DNA of 12,945 bases from Legionellales bacterium UBA4759 (GTDB lineage: Bacteria; Pseudomonadota; Gammaproteobacteria; Legionellales; Legionellaceae): assembly GCA_002403515.1 (NCBI GenBank), contig DHHZ01000091.1:1-12945 (forward strand). Direction: 5' to 3'. The translations under genes were made by a program, and so were the position numbers. The notes below the pieces were generated by a model. The model was not told the DNA's origin, did not search any database, and worked only from the letters and a program-made list of their open reading frames with translations. Positions 6,116-12,945 of the stretch are shown in pieces (position 1 is the stretch's first letter; every line of letters starts with the position of its first letter).

Positions 6116-7982
6116 GATACCACCAGTCCCGTCGATAATAATAAAGCGCTAAAAATCCACCCAAGGACATGAATAAACCACCCAGCCAAATCCAACGGAT
6201 CATGGGCTTGAAATAAACACGAACTGCCCACGCATCCTGTCCAATGGGTTCACCCAATGCCAAATAAATATCTCTAAATAGGTTTGCATCGATGGAAGCA
6301 TCGGTCATGACCATTTTGCCAATGTTGTATATCCTTTTTTCAGGATACACATAAGCATTTTTATCCAGCTTAAAAGCAACCATTGAACCGTGGTAATTCG
6401 CACCTTTGATTTGTTGCTCTTGAATAAAGCGCACTTGATGGCCGGCAATTTCCACTGTTTCTTTGGGTTTCATTTTTAAATCTTTTTCAATGCCATAACC
6501 TGTCGATATTGCAATGCCTATTACGGTCAAAGCAAATCCCAGATGAGCAATCCACATGGCCCAATAAGATAATTTTTTAGGACGCTGCAACCTTGCATAA
6601 AAAGACCAAACTAAACTAAAAATCACCCAAATGGCCAAAGACAACATGGCCCAAACCATAGCAATCACTTCGACAAAACAAAATCGTAAAACAAGATAAG
6701 AAACTATGGTCGACAAGAAAAAAGGTATGATGAGTTTTCGCGCAATTTTGCTGGCATCATCTTGCTGCCAGCGCACATGTATGGCAAGTCCCATAAAAAT
6801 TAAAAATACAGCAAGCATAGGCGCCATGACAGTATTAAAATAAGGTGCGCCCACAGAAAGTTTACCAAGGCCTAAACCATCGATAATCAATGGATACAAT
6901 GTACCCAGAAGTACGACCAGCATCATCACAAACAAAATAATATTATTCATCAAAATACTACTTTCTCGACTAAACCAATACATGGGCTTGGTCACTAACA
7001 AGTGATGCGCTTTGACAATATATAAACCAAAAGCCCAGCTGATCATGGCCACCAAAAACATTAAAATGAATAAACCACGCTTAGGATCAACTGCAAAAGC
7101 ATGTACCGAGGTTAAAACCCCAGAGCGCACCAAAAATGTCCCAATTAAACTTAATGCAAAAGCAGTCACGGCCAATAAAATAGACCAGGCTAAAAAGGTT
7201 TGTTGCTTTTGGCTGACCAAAAGTGCGTGTAATAATGCAGTACCTACTAACCAAGGCATCAATGAAGCGTTTTCAACGGGGTCCCAGAACCAAAAACCAC
7301 CCCAGCCCAATTCACGATAAGCCCACCAACTTCCTAAACAAATACCCAATGTTAAACAAGACCAAGCCAATAACACCCAAGGTTTTAACATTTGAATATG
7401 ATGGCTTTGAAATTCCCCGGACCACAAGGCAGCCATAGCAAAGGCAAAAGGCACCGCAAAGCCAACATAGCCGACATAAAGCAAAGGCGGATGCAATAAA
7501 AAGCCGGGATCTTGTAGTAAAGGATTTAAATCTTTTCCCAAGGTATTGAGTTCTTGAAACTGCAAAGCAAAAGGGTTTGAGGTAAAAATAATAAAACTTA
7601 ATAAACCTAAAATGACGACCATCAATACTGACAAAGCATTTTTAGCATAGTTTTTTTCCATACGTGGCATTTGAAAACTGAAAGCCAAAGTCCAAAGTGA
7701 CAATAGTGTCACCCACAATAGCACCGACCCCTCATGACCACCCCATACTGCACAAAGCTTATAATACCAAGGCAATAAGGTACTGGAATTTTTCAAAACA
7801 TAAGCGACTTCAAAATCATCACTTAAAAAACAAATTGCAAGGCAGCCAAAAGATGCCATAATCGAAAGACAAGCAATACGTGCTATAGCTGTCAAATCCT
7901 CAGAATTTCTTTTGAAAAGGCCTGTTAAAATAAGCCCCATCGCTATACATAAGAACAAAAATCCAAGTTGAGAAAATATCAT
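6108..7982 (-). CDS. ccmF: CcmF, cytochrome c heme lyase core subunit
   Basis: A 624-residue polytopic membrane protein that joins heme from holo-CcmE to apocytochrome c. It shows the heme-handling protein signatures: WGGHEGSVLLW (80-90), HPPLLYVGY (164-172), the tryptophan-rich WWD motif WGGFWFWDPVENA (227-239), and SVHAFAVDP (292-300). The histidines expected to ligate heme are all present: His164, His252, His294 and His480 (in WIAHLGFAL). The first three sit nine residues before their E. coli counterparts (173, 261, 303). Around 13-15 hydrophobic segments are readable. A large periplasmic loop precedes the last one (about 500-595), and the C-terminus is basic and aromatic (YYRRDWWYHD). An AAGGA ribosome site lies nine bases before the ATG. 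The start overlaps the ccmE stop (ATGA), and the end overlaps ccmG by 8 bp. No frameshift or lost motif was found. Confidence 0.97.
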   Translation of the reverse strand: MIFSQLGFLFLCIAMGLILTGLFKRNSEDLTAIARIACLSIMASFGCLAICFLSDDFEVAYVLKNSSTLLPWYYKLCAVWGGHEGSVLLWVTLLSLWTLAFSFQMPRMEKNYAKNALSVLMVVILGLLSFIIFTSNPFALQFQELNTLGKDLNPLLQDPGFLLHPPLLYVGYVGFAVPFAFAMAALWSGEFQSHHIQMLKPWVLLAWSCLTLGICLGSWWAYRELGWGGFWFWDPVENASLMPWLVGTALLHALLVSQKQQTFLAWSILLAVTAFALSLIGTFLVRSGVLTSVHAFAVDPKRGLFILMFLVAMISWAFGLYIVKAHHLLVTKPMYWFSRESSILMNNIILFVMMLVVLLGTLYPLIIDGLGLGKLSVGAPYFNTVMAPMLAVFLIFMGLAIHVRWQQDDASKIARKLIIPFFLSTIVSYLVLRFCFVEVIAMVWAMLSLAIWVIFSLVWSFYARLQRPKKLSYWAMWIAHLGFALTVIGIAISTGYGIEKDLKMKPKETVEIAGHQVRFIQEQQIKGANYHGSMVAFKLDKNAYVYPEKRIYNIGKMVMTDASIDANLFRDIYLALGEPIGQDAWAVRVYFKPMIRWIWLGGLFMSLGGFLALYYYRRDWWYHD

Positions 7983-8407
7983 GCTATTTTTTCCTTCAAA
8001 GTTTTTTTCACTTCAGGAGGCATATAATTTTCATCATGTTTTGCTAAAACTTCTGTGGCTTCGAATCTTTGATTGGAACGCGCAAAACCTTTGACCACAA
8101 CACCTTGGCCATCACGAAACAAATCAGGCAAAATGCCTCGATACTCAACTGCAATGGTTTTGTCATAATCGGTTATTAGAAATCGTACATCTAAAGAATT
8201 TTTGTCGCGTTCGATACTATTTTTAACAACCATGCCTCCAGCTCGGATTAATTTATCAACGGGGGCTTCAGATTTTAAAATTTGTGAAGGCGTGTAATAA
8301 AGACTGATGTTTTGTCGCAATGCATAGCTGACCAACGCCACAACCAGTCCTAAAACAACAAGTCCCCAAATTAAAAATTTAAATTTAGATTTTTGAATTT
8401 GATTCAT
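7979..8407 (-). CDS. ccmE: CcmE, periplasmic heme chaperone
   Basis: A 142-residue protein with one N-terminal membrane anchor (about 10-30) and a periplasmic OB-fold beta barrel. It binds heme covalently through a histidine after loading by CcmC/CcmD and hands it to CcmF. The binding motif is LAKHDENYMPPEV, with His124 the heme-linking residue and Tyr128 the usual axial ligand; E. coli uses His130 and Tyr134. This is the HxxxY type of CcmE, not the Cys type of some archaea and desulfobacteria. The beta-strand region (RAGGMVVKNSI, VRFLITDYDKTIAVEYRGILPDLFRDGQGVVVKG) is typical. A Lys-rich tail follows the motif (KKTLKEKIA). The first 23 bp lie inside the end of ccmD, so translation is probably coupled; no strong ribosome site of its own was seen. 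The stop overlaps the ccmF start (ATGA). Confidence 0.97.
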   Translation of the reverse strand: MNQIQKSKFKFLIWGLVVLGLVVALVSYALRQNISLYYTPSQILKSEAPVDKLIRAGGMVVKNSIERDKNSLDVRFLITDYDKTIAVEYRGILPDLFRDGQGVVVKGFARSNQRFEATEVLAKHDENYMPPEVKKTLKEKIA

Positions 8408-8549
8408 AAGAAAACCATTTTTGTAAAAAACGCTTGGTTTTTAAAGATTGAAAACGAATATGAAAAATCATAGCCAACATACCCAATCCGCCAATGCCAT
8501 AGGAAAGGGCAATATAAAAAAAATGACGTGAATGAATTAAGCTTTCCAT
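8385..8549 (-). CDS. ccmD: CcmD, small membrane protein for holo-CcmE release
   Basis: A 54-residue gene found by translating the gap between ccmC and ccmE. The start ATG (8549-8547) sits inside the last codons of ccmC (13-bp overlap) and the TAA (8387-8385) lies 23 bp inside ccmE in another frame. The product begins MESLIHSRHFFYIALSYGIG, has one membrane segment (about 10-31), and then a basic cytoplasmic tail (HIRFQSLKTKRFLQKW). The FFYIALSYG entry followed by a hydrophobic stretch and an Arg/Lys-rich tail is the CcmD pattern. CcmD sits in the CcmABCD complex and is needed to release heme-loaded CcmE. Its place in the ABCDE gene order agrees. A longer open frame over the same bases on this strand (8404-8625) lacks these features and is a chance reading. 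The 54-residue length is close to the usual 50-70. Confidence 0.88.
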   Translation of the reverse strand: MESLIHSRHFFYIALSYGIGGLGMLAMIFHIRFQSLKTKRFLQKWFSYESNSKI

Positions 8550-9268
8550 AATTTAGCCACCCAATCTTGTTGATATTCTCTTTTGAGCAATGCTTGTTTG
8601 CTAAGAGACAAAATAGCCCAAGCACAAAAACACCCCATTCCGACTAATGAAATGAGTAAAGGATATAGCATGGTGCTATGAATTTTAGGTTTTGAAAATA
8701 CCGTTAAGGTACTACCCTGATGCAAGGTGTTCCACCATTTCACCGAGTAATGAATAATGGGTAAATCAATGACACCCACCCAACAAATGATTGCAACAAT
8801 TTTATCAGCCGCTTGATTTTGTCCAAGATGGGAAGACAATGCCAAAAGACCTGCATAAATCATCAATAGTATGAGTTCACTGGTAAGACGAGCATCCCAT
8901 ACCCACCATGTTCCCCAAGTTGGCTTACCCCAAAAACTACCAGTCACCAAGGCGATAAAGGTCACGAGTAACCCAACTTGAGCGCATGAACGTAACAAAA
9001 TTCCGGCCAACTTTATTCGCCAAACCAGCATGCAAAAGGCACAAAAAGCCATCATGGAATAAATACTCAAAGACATCATGGCAGCAGGTACATGCAAATA
9101 CAATATCCGTACAGAATCACCCTGCTGATAGTCAGGTGGAGAATAAAATAAACCCCATGACCACCCTATCAAAAGAAACACGAATGCCAACACCCCAAAT
9201 ACTTGACTACAGGGATGCGCAACTTTATAAAATGTTTTGGGTGAACCCAATGCATACAATCGTTTCAA
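8537..9268 (-). CDS. ccmC: CcmC, heme handling and CcmE-loading membrane protein (TTG start)
   Basis: A 243-residue, six-helix membrane protein that binds heme on the periplasmic side and loads it onto CcmE. The WWD motif is intact (WGTWWVWDARLTSELIL, about 118-134). The flanking heme-ligand histidines are His59 (YLHVPAA) and His183 (NTLHQGS), with the strongly conserved IIHYSVKWWN between. E. coli CcmC uses His60 and His184, so the offset is one residue. The start is TTG at 9268-9266, read as Met. No ATG or GTG occurs between the upstream in-frame stop (9304-9302) and the conserved N-terminus (ALGSPKTFYK). An AAGAG site (9275-9279) six bases before TTG supports it. A 55-bp gap to ccmB is the only real gap in the ccm run. 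In L. pneumophila, ccmC has been linked to iron assimilation and intracellular growth. Confidence 0.95.
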   Translation of the reverse strand: MKRLYALGSPKTFYKVAHPCSQVFGVLAFVFLLIGWSWGLFYSPPDYQQGDSVRILYLHVPAAMMSLSIYSMMAFCAFCMLVWRIKLAGILLRSCAQVGLLVTFIALVTGSFWGKPTWGTWWVWDARLTSELILLMIYAGLLALSSHLGQNQAADKIVAIICWVGVIDLPIIHYSVKWWNTLHQGSTLTVFSKPKIHSTMLYPLLISLVGMGCFCAWAILSLSKQALLKREYQQDWVAKLWKA

Positions 9269-9323
9269 ATGGCACTCTTGGTTGAAAATTTGCTGAAGAT
9301 TTTAACATTTTTTTTCAAATGGA

Positions 9324-10001
9324 TTAAGCATTTTCCATACTAATTTTTAAAATTGCTGCACTGGCAAAGCTTAAAATAAAAACCATTCCTAAAGACAAGG
9401 CACTCAATAGCGCCAAATAAGGTAAAATAGAAAAGTGTTCAAAGGCTGCTGTTAAAGTTGCACTACCCAACATGATAATTGGAATAATCAAAGGAAACAA
9501 AACCAACAACATTAAGATGGAGCGATTTGGCCCATAAGCACCAAACGCACCGACCAAACCACACATGGCAAGTAACGCAGGTAACCCACAAAGAAAACTT
9601 AACCCCAATGAGAGCATTTCAGTAATATTTAATTGATACATCAACGCTACAATTGGCACACAACAAAGCATACCCAATAAATTGACCATGCCATGCATCA
9701 ACCATTTACTCAATACATAAGTTTGTAATGAAACACCATGTACCAGCCATTGCTCAAGATACCCATATTGGATATCAGTTTGATAAAATCGCTCAGAGGC
9801 TAAAAACACTGCCATCATCATGGCCATCCATACAATACCAGGACACATTGCGTGTAACATTTTTAAATCAAAGGGTAATACCAATGGAAAAAATGATACA
9901 AACATCAAAAAAAATAAAAAGGCCTGGGCAAAGGCTTGTTTTTGACGACCCATTAATTTTTTTTCGCGAGAGATTTGTCTAAACATTAAGCCAGATGCCA
10001 T
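9324..10001 (-). CDS. ccmB: CcmB, membrane subunit of the CcmAB heme/CcmE transporter
   Basis: A 225-residue inner-membrane protein with about six hydrophobic segments. It partners the CcmA ATPase; ATP hydrolysis by CcmAB releases holo-CcmE from the CcmC/CcmD complex. The CcmB pattern is visible in the cytoplasmic N-terminus (FRQISREKKLMGRQKQ), then LFFLMFVSFFPLVLPF, and in GIVWMAMMMAVFLASERFYQTDIQYGYLEQW (WLAxxLAxLLSLxRLFxxDxxDGxLEQL in the family); GAFGAYGPNRSILMLLVLFPLIIPIIM is the conserved late segment. The length is close to the 220 residues of E. coli CcmB. The ATG at 10001 is favoured by a good GAGGTGA ribosome site, although it overlaps ccmA by 16 bp. The ATG at 9986 (residue 6) would give a TAATG junction but has no ribosome site. 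Confidence 0.95.
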   Translation of the reverse strand: MASGLMFRQISREKKLMGRQKQAFAQAFLFFLMFVSFFPLVLPFDLKMLHAMCPGIVWMAMMMAVFLASERFYQTDIQYGYLEQWLVHGVSLQTYVLSKWLMHGMVNLLGMLCCVPIVALMYQLNITEMLSLGLSFLCGLPALLAMCGLVGAFGAYGPNRSILMLLVLFPLIIPIIMLGSATLTAAFEHFSILPYLALLSALSLGMVFILSFASAAILKISMENA

Positions 10002-10570
10002 TCAATCACCTCAGGCTTTTCAAAATGACGTTGATGCGCGGTTAAAATCACCGAACCACCCTGGTTAACATGTTTATCAATATGTTTCCAAAACCATGCC
10101 TCTCCTGTCTCATCCAAATTGGCCAAAGGTTCATCCAACATCCAAATCATGGCATCTTGAAGAATCATGCGAATCAGTGCCACTTTTTGTTTTTGACCAA
10201 CAGATAAAATACCAACCAATTCAGATTCATAATCTTTTAACCCAGCCTCATTGAGTAATTCATCAAAAGACATCGATGTTTTGGTAATGCCTAAACTCAA
10301 ATTTTCATTGACAGTCAAATCAGGATGAAGACCCAATTGATGCCCTACATAAGCAACTGCATAAGAAAAATTCTGACTCATGTGATAATCAATGCTACCC
10401 GAAAAAGGCAAAAGAATACCCACTAATAAACGAAGTAATGTTGATTTTCCAGAACCATTTGCACCTTTTAAATGGCAGATTTGATGAGACGCCAAAGTAC
10501 AAGACCAATTTTGTAAAACTGGTCTTTGATCGTAAGAAAAAAACAAAGTCTTAGCTTCTAAAATAGTCAT
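9986..10570 (-). CDS. ccmA: CcmA, ABC ATPase of the cytochrome c maturation system
   Basis: A 194-residue cytoplasmic ABC ATPase, the energy-coupling subunit of CcmAB. All nucleotide-binding motifs are present: Walker A GANGSGKST (36-44), Q-loop YVGHQLGLHPDLTVNENL (74-91, with HQ of the CcmA type), signature LSVGQKQ (122-128), Walker B MIWMLDEP (141-148, Asp146/Glu147), D-loop ANLD, and the switch His179 in LTAHQ. The short helical domain fits CcmA (about 200-210 residues). The HQ in the Q-loop and the LTAHQ ending separate it from general ABC importers. The ATG at 10570 matches the family N-terminus (ILEAKTL). No Shine-Dalgarno is visible; the leader just upstream is pyrimidine-rich (TTTTTTCCTATCATCT). 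It is the first ccm gene, 38 bp after the permease stop on the same strand, so it may be partly transcribed from the permease promoter. Confidence 0.96.
   Translation of the reverse strand: MTILEAKTLFFSYDQRPVLQNWSCTLASHQICHLKGANGSGKSTLLRLLVGILLPFSGSIDYHMSQNFSYAVAYVGHQLGLHPDLTVNENLSLGITKTSMSFDELLNEAGLKDYESELVGILSVGQKQKVALIRMILQDAMIWMLDEPLANLDETGEAWFWKHIDKHVNQGGSVILTAHQRHFEKPEVIEWHLA
10006..10012 (-). promoter_or_regulatory. Ribosome binding site deciding the ccmB start
   Basis: On the minus strand GAGGTGA ends four bases before the ATG at 10001 and lies inside the coding end of ccmA. The next in-frame ATG (9986), which touches the ccmA stop, has no purine-rich site before it. The longer CcmB reading is therefore preferred. 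Confidence 0.6.
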
Positions 10571-10608
10571 AGATGATAGGAAAAAACAAAAAATTATTTT
10601 AACAAAAT

Positions 10609-12210
10609 TTAGAGTTTTTCACACTCCATTTCTGCATTTACCAACTCTAAGCGACAAGCCTCCTCTTCACTGACTCGAATAGGTAAACGCATAATGCGAC
10701 TTTCATCCGCATATCTTACAGCAAAACGCATTAGCACAAAACTAACTGGTAGCATCAATAATAAATCAAATGGAATAGACAAAATTCCGATACCACCATA
10801 TTGGCTAGAATATGAAATAGGTAACAATAAAGCAAAAAATAAACCAAACCATAACAACCAGGATTTTTGTTGTAAGGATTGTCTATCTGCTAAAACATGT
10901 AATGTCACTCCAACTAAAATCGATAAGGCCAATTTCCAGACAATATCAAAACCACACCAAAGCAACATTAACATACCTGCATAAAATCCTAGGAAGCACA
11001 CCGTCTTGGTAAACTTTAAACGAAAACCAGCATTTTCATGAGCTCGGTATTTTCGAAAAGATAATAAACAAATGGGCCCAATCAAATATGACAAAATACT
11101 ACAAGAAGATAAAAAAGCCACCATATGCTGCCAACCCGAAAAGGGTAAAAATGATAAGGACCCAACCACAAGATTTACTAAGAGTGCAATAGCAGGTACT
11201 TTAAATCGATTGAGTTTAGAAACCACTTTGGGTAAATCTTGGTTAATACCCATCGCGTATAAAATACGTGCTGTGGCTGCTGAATATACCAAGGTTGTGC
11301 CCAAAGGAGAAACAGAAGCATCAATCATCAGTAACATCGCAATTCCACTTAAACCCAATATCATTGCCAATCCAACCAAAGGACCACTATCGCCAGAAAA
11401 ACTTAAGTTTTGCCATCCCTGACTCAAAGCAGTATCGGGTACAGCAATAATAAATCCCCACTGCAATGCTGAATACAATACAAATCCAATCGCTACAGCC
11501 CCCAGTAAACTTAAAGGCAATGCTTTTTCAGGATTTTTAACCTCACCGGCCATCAGCAAACCATTTTGAAAGCCCGTAAATGCAAAAGCAATTCCACCTA
11601 AAGAAAGTGCTGTAAAAATTCCGTGAAAATCAGTACTGGTAGGTAGTCGCCATTCTATATGATGCGTCATTGATGGCGCCACTGTAAAAAATCCAATAAT
11701 AGCGCAGATGGGTATAATAAACTTAAAGATACTAATGACTCGATTACAACGAATAAATAAATGTATACCTAAGGTATTAATTAATGTCACAATCACCAAC
11801 ACCGCAATTGCCCAAAAGGTGCCAAAATGAGAAAGATGGAAACCAACCTGAGTTCTATCCACCAATGTTGGAAAAAAATGACTGGCATATTGTAATACGG
11901 CCTGAACCTCAATAGGGCCGCACACGACATAAGCAAGCCAAGAAGTCCAAGAAAATAAAAAACCAAAGCCTCTGCCATGGGTCATATTGGGATAATTGAC
12001 CATACCACCGGCTACTGGAAATAAAACACCCAGCTCACAAAGTGGTAAAGCAATCAAAAACATGATTACAGAAATAATAAACCAAGCGAGCATTGCATAA
12101 GTGCCAGCCATTTTGACACTAATATAAGGACTAAATAACCAGCTGGCACCAACCATGCCACCAGCTGACATCAATAACAAATTCCCTTTGGTAATTGCAC
12201 GCTCAAGCAT
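10609..12210 (-). CDS. APC-superfamily amino acid permease
   Basis: An inner-membrane secondary transporter of 533 residues (534 from the ATG at 12213) with about 12 hydrophobic segments. APC-fold features, numbered from 12213: the unwound helix-1 substrate motif GGMVGASWLF (18-27), the helix-2 loop motif ELGVLFPVAGGMVNYP (60-75), and helix 6 with GIAFAFTGFQ followed by GEVKNPEKALP (223-233), the classic ENPxKxxP signature. It probably imports an amino acid with protons; the length and pattern recall aspartate:proton symporter-like members (YveA type), but the substrate cannot be read from the sequence. After the last helix there is a charged cytoplasmic tail with a Glu-rich end (RVSEEEACRLELVNAEMECEKL). 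AAGGGA (12216-12221) lies only two bases before the ATG at 12213 and five before the next ATG, so the second start is preferred. Amino acid uptake would suit an intracellular, amino-acid-using bacterium. Confidence 0.9.
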   Translation of the reverse strand: MLERAITKGNLLLMSAGGMVGASWLFSPYISVKMAGTYAMLAWFIISVIMFLIALPLCELGVLFPVAGGMVNYPNMTHGRGFGFLFSWTSWLAYVVCGPIEVQAVLQYASHFFPTLVDRTQVGFHLSHFGTFWAIAVLVIVTLINTLGIHLFIRCNRVISIFKFIIPICAIIGFFTVAPSMTHHIEWRLPTSTDFHGIFTALSLGGIAFAFTGFQNGLLMAGEVKNPEKALPLSLLGAVAIGFVLYSALQWGFIIAVPDTALSQGWQNLSFSGDSGPLVGLAMILGLSGIAMLLMIDASVSPLGTTLVYSAATARILYAMGINQDLPKVVSKLNRFKVPAIALLVNLVVGSLSFLPFSGWQHMVAFLSSCSILSYLIGPICLLSFRKYRAHENAGFRLKFTKTVCFLGFYAGMLMLLWCGFDIVWKLALSILVGVTLHVLADRQSLQQKSWLLWFGLFFALLLPISYSSQYGGIGILSIPFDLLLMLPVSFVLMRFAVRYADESRIMRLPIRVSEEEACRLELVNAEMECEKL

Positions 12211-12215
12211 CATAA

Positions 12216-12221
12216 TCCCTT
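12216..12221 (-). promoter_or_regulatory. Ribosome binding site favouring the second permease ATG
   Basis: The minus strand reads AAGGGA, then TT, then ATGATG. The spacing to the first ATG (two bases) is too short for normal initiation; the spacing to the second (five bases) is acceptable. Confidence 0.5.
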
Positions 12222-12236
12222 TTGAATAATATAAGA

Positions 12237-12265
12237 ATTATATTGCCAATAAACCCGATGATTGT
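12237..12265 (-). promoter_or_regulatory. Probable promoter of the permease gene
   Basis: On the minus strand a consensus -10 hexamer TATAAT lies at 12242-12237, 24 bases before the ATG at 12213. A -35-like TAGACA (five of six consensus bases) lies upstream with a 20-base spacer, longer than the ideal 17. The -10 is the convincing part; the -35 pairing is uncertain. Because only 38 bp separate the permease from ccmA and no terminator is visible between them, this promoter may also contribute to ccm expression. Confidence 0.4.
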
Positions 12266-12313
12266 CTACGAGTCAGCGATAAGAAGTCCAAAAGGTTGAA
12301 TTTTTTACCTAGC

Positions 12314-12945
12314 CTAGGCCTGCCACTTCAAGCCAAAATACAATCCTTGAATTTCAAAATTGCTAAAGCTGCCTGTTTTGCTAGAATAGTTATCCATGTA
12401 CCCTAGCGCATTGATATAGGTATTCCATAACCATCCAATATCGGCATCTAAATATCCATATCGAAATGCATAATGATAATTAACGCCCAATTTACCATCT
12501 AAGCCAGCAACCGCTCGACTCAAATTGCTATCTTTGCGAATCAAATCATTTTCACCGACATAACTTGATTTGGTAGAGCCACCGAGTACAAAACCCGCAC
12601 CTTTTGCATACATGCCAATGCCATTATCCCAAACATAGGCTAAATCTAAACCAATCCGAGGCCCAAAACCATTAAAAGTTGAATAAGCCCAAGTGTTGTC
12701 ATTATTGTTTATGGTAGACCTTCCAGTTACATCTACGGATTCAATAGTATAGCTGTAAGTTTGATTAGCAACTCTTGAAAACTGTCCACCACCATGAAAA
12801 CGAATCGTACGATGTTCTGAATATTTTGTTAATTGCCCTACTTCAATATTGACCTGATCCCATTGTGGAGAAGTGGAGTAATATTGATTATCATTTAAAA
12901 TATCAACATCTACACCATTAGGATAAGAGTAGTTAATCATACTGG
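12314..12945 (-). CDS. Legionella MOMP-like outer membrane porin, C-terminal part
   Basis: The frame is open to the right edge, so only the last about 210 residues are seen and the true start lies outside the window; the ATG at 12940 is internal. The fragment is a beta-barrel: alternating aromatic/polar strands, Gly/Asn/Ser-rich loops, and ending FEIQGLYFGLKWQA. That end, together with GFGPRIGLDLAYVWDNGIGMYAKGAGFVLGG, resembles the C-terminal half of the Legionella major outer membrane protein family (roughly 300 residues, often several paralogues per genome). Those proteins are outer membrane porins; in L. pneumophila MOMP is abundant and surface exposed. The missing N-terminal part should hold the signal peptide. 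The last residues before the stop are Gln-Ala, not the aromatic residue common in barrels. The stop is followed by 100 bp to the permease start with no clear terminator. The family call is by overall resemblance. Confidence 0.8.
   Translation of the reverse strand, partial: SMINYSYPNGVDVDILNDNQYYSTSPQWDQVNIEVGQLTKYSEHRTIRFHGGGQFSRVANQTYSYTIESVDVTGRSTINNNDNTWAYSTFNGFGPRIGLDLAYVWDNGIGMYAKGAGFVLGGSTKSSYVGENDLIRKDSNLSRAVAGLDGKLGVNYHYAFRYGYLDADIGWLWNTYINALGYMDNYSSKTGSFSNFEIQGLYFGLKWQA

Noticed and set aside
7012..7438. Two overlapping plus-strand frames antisense to ccmF
   Set aside because: They mirror the most conserved part of ccmF, including the WWD region, and have no recognisable domain.
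8404..8625. 73-codon minus-strand frame across the ccmC-ccmE junction
   Set aside because: It is in a different frame from ccmC, ccmD and ccmE, shows no family resemblance, and the overlapping 54-codon ccmD frame explains the region.
10694..11450. Plus-strand frames antisense to the permease
   Set aside because: Lys/Pro/Asn-rich products expected from the complement of a hydrophobic membrane gene; no ribosome sites or domains.
12308..12318. CCTAG-C-CTAGG palindrome at the end of the MOMP-like gene
   Set aside because: The loop is a single base, so it cannot form a useful terminator hairpin, and it overlaps the stop codon.
1..12945. CRISPR, tRNA, rRNA, insertion sequence or integrase
   Set aside because: No regularly spaced repeats, tRNA-like arms, transposase or integrase motifs, or flanking direct/inverted repeats were seen in any gap or frame.

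Overview
The window looks like a piece of a low-GC (estimated by eye, mid to high 30s percent) gammaproteobacterial chromosome, most likely from the order Legionellales. Three things point there: a C-terminal fragment of a beta-barrel protein that resembles the Legionella major outer membrane protein (MOMP) family, an ankyrin-type protein that resembles Legionella/Coxiella effector-class proteins and has an acidic C-terminal tail, and an ordinary proteobacterial System I cytochrome c maturation operon. The taxonomic placement is inference; no rRNA or tRNA is present to confirm it.

Layout, left to right. 29-241 (+): a small exported protein of unknown function with its own rho-independent terminator at 247-271. 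424-1752 (+): an ankyrin-repeat protein of 442 residues. 1726-2994 (-): an outer membrane beta-barrel protein of the BBP2/OmpL-like type, whose 3' end overlaps the ankyrin gene tail-to-tail by 27 bp. 3051-4583 (+): a RecQ-type helicase without an HRDC domain, divergent from the barrel gene and overlapping the last ccm gene tail-to-tail by 50 bp. 4534-10570 (-): a complete nine-gene ccmABCDEFGHI operon, read right to left, in which nearly every junction overlaps. ccmD is only 54 codons and lies between ccmC and ccmE. 10609-12210 (-): an APC-superfamily amino acid permease, 38 bp upstream of ccmA and on the same strand. 12314-12945 (-): the C-terminal part of a MOMP-like porin that runs off the right edge.

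How the genes work together. The ccm genes form one machine. CcmA and CcmB are the ABC ATPase and its membrane partner. CcmC and CcmD load heme onto CcmE. CcmF with CcmH and CcmI ligates heme to apocytochrome. CcmG and CcmH handle the reduction of the CXXCH cysteines. All key motifs I looked for are present: Walker A/B and LSxGQ in CcmA, the WWD motif in CcmC and CcmF, the heme-binding His in CcmE, and CxxC in CcmG and CcmH. The other genes are not obviously linked to this pathway. In Legionella pneumophila the ccm locus has been tied to iron assimilation and intracellular infection, so the setting fits an intracellular lifestyle.

Most of the window is conserved core sequence. The part most likely to hold undescribed biology is the ankyrin protein at 424-1752, a plausible type IV (Dot/Icm) effector. 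No mobile element, CRISPR array, tRNA, rRNA or riboswitch was seen. All intergenic gaps are under 200 bp.
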